Shown: positions 1 through 5,035, numbered from the stretch's first letter. The stretch is DNA of 5,128 nucleotides from Cyanobacteriota bacterium (GCA_027482985.1 JAIXVO010000766.1:1-5128), one strand, 5' to 3'. Program-made: numbers and translations. The notes: generated by a model from the letters alone, not told the origin.

Positions 1-1
1 C

Positions 2-30
2 GTAGAGACGGTGCCGTTGGTACGTCTGGG
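2..30 (-). repeat. Hairpin-forming interspersed repeat, diverged copy
   Basis: Read on the minus strand, this is a copy of the palindromic core found twice downstream near 1834-1864 and 1966-1996. About 25 of 29 positions agree, including the GTAGAGACG end. On the plus strand AGACG (6-10) plus TGCC (12-15) pairs with GGTA (19-22) plus CGTCT (23-27), leaving one bulged G and a 3-nt loop. One substitution turns a G-C pair into a G-U wobble, so the fold survives. It lies only 22 bases upstream of the first permease start, probably in a spacer inside a sugar-transport operon. The family has no name I can confirm. Confidence 0.7.
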
Positions 31-51
31 TTTAGATTGGGAGCAAGGTGA

Positions 52-960
52 ATGGCGATGAACAAACAACGGATTTGGGCAAAATCGGCGACACAAGACA
101 CGATCGCCGGTTACAGTTTCATGGCTCCAACCGTCGTGATCGCAGGCGTGTTCCTGATTTTGCCGATCTTGACCGCGATCGCGCTGGCCTTTTACCGAGT
201 GCAGTTGTTGGGCGAGATGCAATTTCGGTTTGCGGGCTGGCGGAACTTTCAACGACTGTTCGTAGATGAGCGGGTGTGGATTGCGTTGGGTAATACCATC
301 AACTACGCGGCGATCGTTGTGCCCACGCAAACGGTGCTGGCGTTAGTTTTAGCATTAATTTTAAATAGTCAAATTCGCGGCAAACAGGGATTCCGGATCA
401 TCTACTTCTTACCCACTGTCACCTCTTCTGCGGTGCTGACCTTAATCTTCATGTGGATCTACAACACCGATGGGTTACTGAATGCCATCCTCAGTTGGGT
501 GGGTATCCCGGCTCAAAACTGGTTGGGCGATCCGGATGTGGCGCTGAAGGGGATCATGCTGATGAATATTTGGGCAACGGCACCATTGTTCATGGTGATT
601 TATCTCGCCGCACTCCAGGAAATTCCTGCGTCTCTGTATGAAGCCGCCGCGATCGATGGCGCAAATCGCTGGGAACAGTTATGGTACATCACCTTACCCT
701 GGCTGCAACCCGTCACTTTTTTCGTCGTGGTCATGGGCATCATTGGCACCTTTCAACTATTTGATCAGTCCTACATTTTCTCGGCGGGAACGGGTGGCCC
801 GAACAACGCGACACTGACGATCGTTCTGCTGATTTATCAATATGCGTTCAAGAACTTAGATCTGGGGTACGCTCTGGCGCTCACCTTGCTGCTGGCAGTC
901 GTGCTCATGACGGCAACCCTCCTGCAACGCTTACTGTTTCGGGAAGAACAACTGAGTTAA
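52..960 (+). CDS. Sugar ABC transporter permease, CUT1 MalF/UgpA type
   Basis: This is an inner-membrane permease that pairs with the next gene product to form the channel of a binding-protein-dependent carbohydrate importer (CUT1). It has 302 residues, usual for the shorter MalF/UgpA relatives that lack the large MalF periplasmic loop. Hydrophobic segments lie near residues 22-48, 78-105, 115-137, 167-187, 220-245 and 272-296. The EAA loop that docks to the ATPase is clear at about 197-216: EAAAIDG, then the conserved LP at 215-216. GGGAG at 39-43 sits 8 nt before the ATG at 52. A second in-frame ATG at 58 follows AAGG (45-48) and is a real alternative, shortening the protein by two residues. 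The binding protein and ATPase genes are not in the window, so the substrate (disaccharide, glycerol-phosphate, glucosylglycerol or other) cannot be assigned. Confidence 0.93.
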   Translation: MAMNKQRIWAKSATQDTIAGYSFMAPTVVIAGVFLILPILTAIALAFYRVQLLGEMQFRFAGWRNFQRLFVDERVWIALGNTINYAAIVVPTQTVLALVLALILNSQIRGKQGFRIIYFLPTVTSSAVLTLIFMWIYNTDGLLNAILSWVGIPAQNWLGDPDVALKGIMLMNIWATAPLFMVIYLAALQEIPASLYEAAAIDGANRWEQLWYITLPWLQPVTFFVVVMGIIGTFQLFDQSYIFSAGTGGPNNATLTIVLLIYQYAFKNLDLGYALALTLLLAVVLMTATLLQRLLFREEQLS

Positions 961-964
961 TTGT

Positions 965-979
965 GGAGGCGCGATCGCC
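965..979 (+). promoter_or_regulatory. Shine-Dalgarno with HIP1 hairpin before second permease
   Basis: GGAGG at 965-969 is a strong Shine-Dalgarno but lies 16 nt from the ATG at 986. The gap contains a complete HIP1 octamer at 971-978. GGCG (968-971) and CGCC (976-979) can pair around a CGAT tetraloop, overlapping the last two bases of the Shine-Dalgarno. Folding could either mask the site or shorten the effective spacing. The sequence is plain to see; the effect on translation is inference. Confidence 0.5.
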
Positions 980-985
980 CAACTG

Positions 986-1813
986 ATGAAATCTCTCCGC
1001 TGGTCTACACTCTTCCTCTATGTTGTCCTGATCACCTATGCGCTGGTGACGATCGTACCGTTTGCCTGGGCGTTATCCGCCTCGTTTAAACCCCTATCGG
1101 AAATTGCCGCTGGTGGTTTAAACTTCATTCCGCAAAATTTTACTCTCGCTAATTACCGCACTATTTTTAGCCAAGAACCGTTATTCGGACGTTGGTTGTT
1201 TAATAGTGCGATCGTCGCTTTATTCGTCACGCTCTTCAATCTCTTATTCAACTCAATGGCAGGTTATGCCTTAGCCCGCATTCGATTTCCAGGGAATCGG
1301 CTTTGGTTCTTCATCATCCTTGCCGCTTTGATGGTTCCCGGCCAAATTACCCTGCTTCCGAAGTTCCTCATTCTCAAGTCTTTCGGTTGGTTAAATACCT
1401 ATCAAGGCTTGATTATTCCCAGTGCGATTAACGCCACTTTTATTTTTATGATGCGACAGTTTTTTCTCAACTTCCCCAAAGAGTTAGAAGAAGCCGCTGC
1501 CTTAGATGGCTTGGGTCGCATCGAAACTTTTTTTCGCATCGTTCTCCCCCTCGCTAAACCGGCACTCGCCGCTCAAACGATTTTTGTCTTCATGGGTGCC
1601 TGGAACGAGTTTTTACTTCCCCTCGTGGTGATGGCTGATCCGGCCATGTTTACGCTCCCCGTTGGTCTCAACGCCTTCAAGGGACAATACATTTCCTACT
1701 GGAACTACATCATGGCCGCTTCCATGATTTTCACGCTCCCAGCGTTGGGGCTGTACGCCTGCTTCAATCGCTACTTCATCCAGGGTGTCACCTTCACGGG
1801 CGGCAAATCTTAA
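986..1813 (+). CDS. Sugar ABC transporter permease, CUT1 MalG/UgpE type
   Basis: This is the second inner-membrane permease of the same CUT1 importer. It has 275 residues, the usual size for MalG/UgpE homologues. Membrane segments lie near residues 10-31, 70-95, 106-128, 138-160, 193-215 and 240-262. The EAA cytoplasmic loop is at about 168-188: EEAAALDG, then VLP at 186-188. The C-terminus NRYFIQGVTFTGGKS matches the family ending (a QRYFVxG-like motif followed by a short glycine/lysine tail), so the gene is complete. It starts 25 bases after the upstream permease stop, consistent with co-transcription, but its Shine-Dalgarno is unusually far from the start codon. No ATPase follows; CUT1 systems often use an MsmK/UgpC-like ATPase encoded elsewhere. 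Substrate unknown. Confidence 0.93.
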   Translation: MKSLRWSTLFLYVVLITYALVTIVPFAWALSASFKPLSEIAAGGLNFIPQNFTLANYRTIFSQEPLFGRWLFNSAIVALFVTLFNLLFNSMAGYALARIRFPGNRLWFFIILAALMVPGQITLLPKFLILKSFGWLNTYQGLIIPSAINATFIFMMRQFFLNFPKELEEAAALDGLGRIETFFRIVLPLAKPALAAQTIFVFMGAWNEFLLPLVVMADPAMFTLPVGLNAFKGQYISYWNYIMAASMIFTLPALGLYACFNRYFIQGVTFTGGKS

Positions 1814-1822
1814 CCCGCCTCG

Positions 1823-1870
1823 CGCCATCCCCCGCCGAGACGTGCCAGCGGCATCGTCTCTACAACGATC
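1823..1870 (+). repeat. 48-bp direct repeat, copy 1, with internal hairpin
   Basis: This is identical over 48 bases to 1955-2002. The core folds: GAGACG (1837-1842) and TGCC (1843-1846) pair with GGCA (1850-1853) and CGTCTC (1855-1860), with an AGC loop and one bulged T at 1854. The hairpin begins 24 bases after the second permease stop. It could act like a REP element, stabilising the 3' end of the transporter mRNA, but it lacks the U-run of an intrinsic terminator. Its core is also present, inverted and diverged, at 2-30. Confidence 0.85.
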
Positions 1871-1942
1871 GCCTCACATCCCATCATCACCGTACCCACG
1901 GGGCGATCGCCTCGCATCCCGTAATCCGCATTACCCACGGGA
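1866..1942 (+). repeat. Two tandem 38/39-bp units containing HIP1-like ends
   Basis: Unit 1 (1866-1903) and unit 2 (1904-1942) both begin CGATCGCCTC[A/G]CATCCC and end ACCCACGGG, with an unrelated centre of about 11 bases. Unit 2 contains GTAAT-CCGC-ATTAC (1921-1934), a perfect 5-bp inverted repeat; unit 1 does not. A weaker partial third unit (GCGATCACGCCATCCC, about 1948-1963) runs into the second 48-bp repeat, so the array looks built from shared modules. Confidence 0.7.
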
Positions 1943-1954
1943 CAAACGCGATCA

Positions 1955-2002
1955 CGCCATCCCCCGCCGAGACGTGCCAGCGGCATCGTCTCTACAACGA
2001 TC
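1955..2002 (+). repeat. 48-bp direct repeat, copy 2
   Basis: This is a perfect copy of 1823-1870, 132 bases downstream of it and in the same orientation. The hairpin arms are GAGACGTGCC at 1969-1978 and GGCA plus CGTCTC at 1982-1992. Perfect identity over 48 bases in non-coding DNA implies a recent duplication or ongoing homogenisation. Confidence 0.85.
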
Positions 2003-2079
2003 TCCCGCCCCTTCCTCTCCCTCCCTCCTATTCCTTCCCCTCCTGCCTCCTGCCTCCTGCCTCCTGCCTCCTCCCCCTA
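2001..2079 (+). repeat. Pyrimidine-rich tract with four TGCCTCC heptamers
   Basis: The plus strand is almost entirely C and T. It contains four exact tandem copies of TGCCTCC at 2044-2071, preceded by a partial unit (CCTCC, 2039-2043). Heptamer tandem arrays are typical of filamentous cyanobacteria (the STRR class), though I do not recognise this unit as a named one. Copy number is likely to vary between strains through slippage. A purine-rich tract with the similar complement heptamer GGAGACA lies at 5036-5102. Confidence 0.75.
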
Positions 2080-2104
2080 GTGCATCTGTTTCAACAAATT
2101 GGTT

Positions 2105-2110
2105 TACAAT
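2105..2110 (+). promoter_or_regulatory. Candidate -10 element for ruvC
   Basis: TACAAT matches the consensus TATAAT at five of six positions and lies in the first ordinary sequence after the repeat tract. It would start transcription near 2117, leaving a leader of about 50 bases before the ruvC ATG at 2166. No convincing -35 hexamer is found at 16-18 bases upstream, so this is tentative. Confidence 0.3.
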
Positions 2111-2165
2111 GCGGATGTTCTATTTCTTCGTCCGTGCTTTCATGCTCCTCGCGCCTGCCGATTTG

Positions 2166-2642
2166 ATGGATTGTGTGATTTTGGGGATTGACCCCGCGAT
2201 CGCCAGCATTGGGTTTGGGGCGATTCGGGGCAGTCAGGCGTTGGACTATGGCGTGATTAGTACGAATGCTAAAACGCCGATGTATGAGCGCTTGCGGCAA
2301 ATTCATACAGACGTGCGGACGCTGTGCGATATGGTGCAGCCGGATGTTGCCGCATTGGAAATGCCGTTCTTTGGGCGGGAAAATACTAATGCCAACAAAG
2401 TGTTGCGGGCGCTGGGCGTGATTGAACTGGCGTTGGGAGATTATGGGTTGACGGATCTGATCTTCTTGCACCAATCGCAAGTCAAAGCCGCCGTCGCCCA
2501 ATACGGTGCCACCAAGTTTGAAATTAAACACGCCGTCATGCACATTTTTGATCTGCCAGCCCCCCCCTCGCCGGATGACAGCGCGGATGGACTGGCGATC
2601 GCCTATGCCGCGCAATGTGGTGCCCGCGCCAATGTGGCGTAA
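2166..2642 (+). CDS. ruvC: RuvC-family Holliday-junction resolvase, divergent and short
   Basis: This is predicted to be a cytoplasmic endonuclease that cuts Holliday junctions in homologous recombination, normally with RuvAB. It has 158 residues, against 173 in E. coli RuvC. The fold markers occur in order: LGIDP with catalytic D9, GFG at 16-18, ALEMPFF with E65 and a stacking aromatic at F68/F69, QVKAAV with K107, a basic GATK at 114-117, and PDDSADGLAIA with D138 and D141. These correspond to E. coli D7, E66, F69, K107, K118, D138 and D141. The ATG at 2166 is chosen because the protein then begins just before the first beta strand, as RuvC should. Upstream in-frame ATGs at 2109, 2115 and 2142 add a hydrophobic stretch foreign to the family, and none has a good Shine-Dalgarno. 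The usual glycine after DP is alanine, and the QARG segment after the catalytic Glu is replaced (RALGV), so a RuvC-like paralogue is possible. Confidence 0.85.
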   Translation: MDCVILGIDPAIASIGFGAIRGSQALDYGVISTNAKTPMYERLRQIHTDVRTLCDMVQPDVAALEMPFFGRENTNANKVLRALGVIELALGDYGLTDLIFLHQSQVKAAVAQYGATKFEIKHAVMHIFDLPAPPSPDDSADGLAIAYAAQCGARANVA

Positions 2643-3695
2643 TTAGCGGAAGGGCGGTGAAAAGAGTAAGCCCCCTTTTGTCCATAAATTGTTTTGACCC
2701 CGGGGCAGATTCAAGGGGGTTTGGGTACCCAGGTTGCGATCGTAAATTTCGCCGTAATTGCCGACGTGTTTCACAATCCGACTGGTGAAATCATTGGAAA
2801 TATTCATCCCCTTGCCCAAGTCGCCCTCCACGCCCAAAAAGCGACGGATGGCTGGGTCTTTGCTGGTTGTGAATTGCGCCACATTTTGCGAAGTAATGCC
2901 TAACTCCTCGGCTTCCATCAGGGCGAACACACTCCAGCGCACCACATCGGCCCAGGCGGGATCACCACTCGCGATCGCCGGGGCAAGGGGTTCTTTGGAT
3001 AAGGGTTCAGTCAAAATGACGTGTTCGGCGGGTTTGGGTAAGGTGGTGCGGCGGGAGACGAGTTGGGAGCGATCGGCGGTCACAGCATCACAGCGACCCT
3101 CGGCATAGGTGGCGAAGGTGGTGTTCACATCTTCAAACACCACGGGTTTGTAAGGAATGCCGCGTTTTTGTAACTGATCCGTCAGGTTTTGTTCGGTGGT
3201 GGTGCCCGCTTGAATGCAGATGGATTTATCCTTCAAATCGGTTAAGGCTTTGATATTGCTGGTCTGCTTCACCATGATCCCCTGTCCGTCATAAAACACC
3301 ACAGGCGCGAATTCCAGACCTACGGACGTATCGCGGCTGGTCGTCCAGGTGGTGTTGCGGCTGAGAATGTCCACTTCGCCGGTTTGGACCGCAGTAAAGC
3401 GTTCTTTCGCGTTCAGGTTGCGATACTCGACGGCATTGGGATCATCAAATAAGGCGGACGCGATCGCCCGACAGACATCCACATCCAACCCCGAATACTT
3501 GCCATCCTGCCCCACAAAGCTAAAACCGGGCAGTTCCCCACTCACGCCGCACACCAACTTGCCGCGATTCAGGACAGTGGCAAGACGGCCCGCTGGTTTG
3601 CCATCGCCCCCGGTGGAGGTGGGAGTCGATTCGGCACAACTGGTTAACAACACCCCAGCCAATATCACTAAACTCAAAACTCGCGATCGCGCCAT
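2643..3695 (-). CDS. aapJ: Amino-acid ABC transporter binding lipoprotein, AapJ/BztA/NatF type
   Basis: This is the extracytoplasmic solute-binding protein of a PAAT-family general L-amino-acid importer; relatives are AapJ (Rhizobium), BztA (Rhodobacter) and NatF (Anabaena). It has 350 residues, typical for the family. The signal peptide ends in lipobox LTSC with the lipidated Cys at residue 20, so it is membrane-anchored. It is followed by a Thr/Gly linker and the SBP_bac_3 domain. Family blocks include GLDVDVCRAIA (69-79), AKERFTAVQTGEVDILSRNTTWT (96-118), YDGQGIMV (135-142), GTTTEQN (164-170), LSKEPL (232-237), LGVEG (287-291), VGNYGEIYDRN (311-321) and the NLW...SPPFR end. The start at 3695 is preferred because GGGAG lies 6 nt away; the ATG at 3701 directly touches that site. 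No permease or ATPase genes adjoin it. Substrate range (acidic, neutral polar or broad) is unresolved. Confidence 0.93.
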   Translation of the reverse strand: MARSRVLSLVILAGVLLTSCAESTPTSTGGDGKPAGRLATVLNRGKLVCGVSGELPGFSFVGQDGKYSGLDVDVCRAIASALFDDPNAVEYRNLNAKERFTAVQTGEVDILSRNTTWTTSRDTSVGLEFAPVVFYDGQGIMVKQTSNIKALTDLKDKSICIQAGTTTEQNLTDQLQKRGIPYKPVVFEDVNTTFATYAEGRCDAVTADRSQLVSRRTTLPKPAEHVILTEPLSKEPLAPAIASGDPAWADVVRWSVFALMEAEELGITSQNVAQFTTSKDPAIRRFLGVEGDLGKGMNISNDFTSRIVKHVGNYGEIYDRNLGTQTPLNLPRGQNNLWTKGGLLFSPPFR

Positions 3696-3701
3696 CTTCA
3701 T

Positions 3702-3706
3702 CTCCC
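3702..3706 (-). promoter_or_regulatory. Shine-Dalgarno that decides the aapJ start
   Basis: On the minus strand this reads GGGAG. It abuts the first ATG (3701) with no spacer but stands 6 nt from the second in-frame ATG (3695), a normal distance. This favours a protein beginning MARSRV rather than MKMARSRV. Confidence 0.65.
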
Positions 3707-3722
3707 ACAGTCAGACACGACG

Positions 3723-3728
3723 ATTTTA
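3723..3728 (-). promoter_or_regulatory. Candidate -10 element for aapJ
   Basis: The minus strand reads TAAAAT, five of six matches to TATAAT, 27 bases before the chosen start, giving a leader of about 20 bases. The nearest -35-like hexamer is TTGCCC (3748-3753), four of six, at a long 19-base spacing, which suggests a weak or activator-dependent promoter. Confidence 0.35.
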
Positions 3729-3736
3729 CAGTGGGT

Positions 3737-3754
3737 GTTGCCGGATTGGGCAAC
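3737..3754. promoter_or_regulatory. 6-bp inverted repeat in the divergent promoter region
   Basis: GTTGCC (3737-3742) and GGCAAC (3749-3754) are perfect inverted arms around a 6-base centre. The dyad overlaps the presumed -35 zone of aapJ and lies just behind the TTGACA facing the glycosyltransferase, a sensible place for a regulator. On the minus strand it directly follows GCCGAGACG, the same nine bases that begin one arm of the interspersed repeat, so it may instead be a remnant of that family. No known operator is recognised. Confidence 0.35.
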
Positions 3755-3763
3755 CGTCTCGGC

Positions 3764-3769
3764 TTGACA
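3764..3769 (+). promoter_or_regulatory. Candidate -35 element for the glycosyltransferase
   Basis: TTGACA is a perfect match to the sigma-70 -35 consensus, about 80 bases before the glycosyltransferase start. No good -10 is found at 16-18 bases; the best nearby is TGGGAT (3785-3790, spacing 15, three of six). The assignment is therefore weak. Confidence 0.25.
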
Positions 3770-3847
3770 AGCGTCGCCTCGGAATGGGATCTGTGAAAGG
3801 GATATATCCGCAATCCCGTTTAACGTCCCCACCCGAAGAGAGCCTTG

Positions 3848-5035
3848 ATGAGTGTCAGCCTGTGCATGATTGTGAAAGACGAGGAAGCGACCCTCGCCGA
3901 CTGTTTAGAGAGTGTGCGCGAGTTCGTGGATGAGATGGTGGTGCTAGATACGGGGTCGCGCGATCGCACTTGCGAAATTGCCGCCGCGATGGGTGCCCAG
4001 GTGCAGACCTTTGACTGGTGTGATGATTTTGCCGCCGCGCGGAATGCCGCCCTGAACTATGTGACCACCGATTGGGTGCTCGTCCTGGATGCAGACGAAA
4101 TCCTGTTGCCGGGAGTCGTGCCCACCCTGAAAGTCGCGATGCAGGATGAGCATTGCCTGGTGGTGAACCTAGTGCGGCAGGAACTCGGCACCCACCAAAT
4201 TCCGTATTCGCTGGTGTCTCGCCTGTTTCGTAAACATCCCGCGATCGCCTTTGAGCGGGCTTACCACGAATCAATTGACGACAGTGTGCTGCGCCTGATC
4301 GCCCAGGAACCTCAGTGGCGGGTGTTGGAATTAGCCGAGATCGCCATTCGCCATACGGGGTATACTGCCGCCGCGATCGCCCAACGCCAAAAAGTAGAAC
4401 GCGCCCAAACCATTATGGAGCGCTATCTAGCCGCGCATGGCGACGATGCGTATATCCAGAACAAACTGGGGGCTTTATACCTGGAAGTGGGCCAGCGCGA
4501 CCAGGGACGTGCCTTACTCCAGCAAAGCTTAGCGACTGCCACCCTGGAACCCCCCATCCGCTACGAAGTGCACTATCACCTGGCTAGCAGTTATGTCGAG
4601 TCCGGTGAATTTGACCTCGCCAATCGCCATTTCCAGACTGCCGTAGAGCAACCCATCTCGCCCTATCTCAAACTGGGCACCTACACCAACTGGGGGGATC
4701 TCCGGATGGAACAAGGCAACCCCGTCGCCGCCGCCGTTCTCTTCCAAAAAGTCGTTGAAACCGATCCCGCCTTGCCCCTCGGCTGGTTTAACCTGGGGAC
4801 TGCCCTCAAAGACATGGGCAATTTAGACGACGCGATCGCCTGCTACCAGCAAGCCATTCAACTGGAACCCACCTACGCCCAAGCCCATCAAGGCTTAGGC
4901 ATCGCCTGGATGAAAGGTGGCCGCATCTTCGAGAGCCAGGAATCCTTCCGCAAAGCGATCGCCCTCTACCAGCAACAAGGCTCCCCCGAAGGCGATCGCT
5001 TGCAGCAGGTGTTGCAGGAAATGCATTTGGGGTAA
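3848..5035 (+). CDS. Family 2 glycosyltransferase with C-terminal TPR repeats
   Basis: This is predicted to be a cytosolic GT-A glycosyltransferase that transfers a sugar from a nucleotide-sugar donor; the acceptor is unknown. It has 395 residues. The N-terminal catalytic domain (about 1-175) shows SLCMIVKDEE (4-13), the nucleotide-binding LDTGSRDRT (33-41), FDWCDDFAAARN (55-66) and the metal-binding DADE (81-84), then LVSRLFR (122-128), YHESI (139-143) and IRHTGY (167-172). This is the pattern of GT2 proteins coupled to TPRs, which include SunS-like enzymes. About five TPR units follow, near 200-233, 240-270, 277-309, 311-343 and 345-377; the fourth (LGWFNLGTALKDMGNLDDAIACYQQAIQLEP) is near consensus. 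The TPRs probably bind a partner or acceptor protein. The start is the ATG at 3848, right before the first beta strand, with a weak GAAGAG 7 nt upstream. Family members act in exopolysaccharide, cell-wall or protein glycosylation, and the neighbours give no further clue. Confidence 0.88.
   Translation: MSVSLCMIVKDEEATLADCLESVREFVDEMVVLDTGSRDRTCEIAAAMGAQVQTFDWCDDFAAARNAALNYVTTDWVLVLDADEILLPGVVPTLKVAMQDEHCLVVNLVRQELGTHQIPYSLVSRLFRKHPAIAFERAYHESIDDSVLRLIAQEPQWRVLELAEIAIRHTGYTAAAIAQRQKVERAQTIMERYLAAHGDDAYIQNKLGALYLEVGQRDQGRALLQQSLATATLEPPIRYEVHYHLASSYVESGEFDLANRHFQTAVEQPISPYLKLGTYTNWGDLRMEQGNPVAAAVLFQKVVETDPALPLGWFNLGTALKDMGNLDDAIACYQQAIQLEPTYAQAHQGLGIAWMKGGRIFESQESFRKAIALYQQQGSPEGDRLQQVLQEMHLG

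Larger units (their letters stand above)
1814..2165. other. Gene-free repeat mosaic between permease and ruvC
   Basis: This 352-base stretch has no credible gene. An open frame running through it in phase with ruvC encodes only repeat-derived residues (the same RRDVPAASSLQRSP string twice) and then a proline/leucine-rich run. In order it contains a 48-bp repeat, a 38/39-bp tandem pair, a second identical 48-bp repeat, a pyrimidine-rich tract with four heptamers, and about 85 bases of ordinary leader that may hold the ruvC promoter. No U-tract terminator is seen after the permease stop, although the hairpin at 1837-1860 may mark or protect that mRNA end. Confidence 0.8.
175..4999. repeat. HIP1 octamers GCGATCGC, 14 dispersed sites
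   Basis: Complete HIP1 octamers start at 175, 971, 1903, 2196, 2595, 2971, 3460, 3683, 3960, 4241, 4373, 4832, 4955 and 4992. Chance expectation for this length is about 0.1, so the enrichment exceeds a hundredfold. Twelve lie inside coding sequence, six of them in the glycosyltransferase, and several read in frame as Ala-Ile-Ala. HIP1 is a known cyanobacterial genome signature linked to methylation of the CGATCG core. Only one site is in the first permease and none in the second. Confidence 0.95.

Noticed and set aside
48..269. Small open frame beginning at a GTG before the first permease
   Set aside because: It lies out of frame inside the permease gene, is arginine-rich and has no motif; the permease frame is unambiguous.
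1837..1860. Intrinsic terminator for the permease operon
   Set aside because: The hairpin is good, but no U-run follows it (TACAACGATC does), and the same sequence is a dispersed repeat. It is kept as a repeat, with a possible mRNA-stabilising role.
1823..2002. Possible minimal CRISPR array (two identical repeats with a spacer)
   Set aside because: There are only two copies, the repeat is 48 bp and the 84-base spacer is itself repetitive. A diverged inverted copy lies at 2-30, and no cas genes are present. This is an intergenic palindrome family.
2091..2615. 174-residue minus-strand open frame opposite ruvC
   Set aside because: It is low in recognisable motifs and wholly covered by ruvC, which has clear catalytic residues. 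It is a shadow of a GC-rich coding strand.
3803..3808. TATATC as the -10 of the glycosyltransferase
   Set aside because: It is 33 bases from the TTGACA, and no -35 sits at a proper distance from it.
3349..3933. 194-residue plus-strand open frame across the aapJ 5' end and glycosyltransferase start
   Set aside because: It overlaps two well-supported genes and the promoter region, and its residues show no family pattern.
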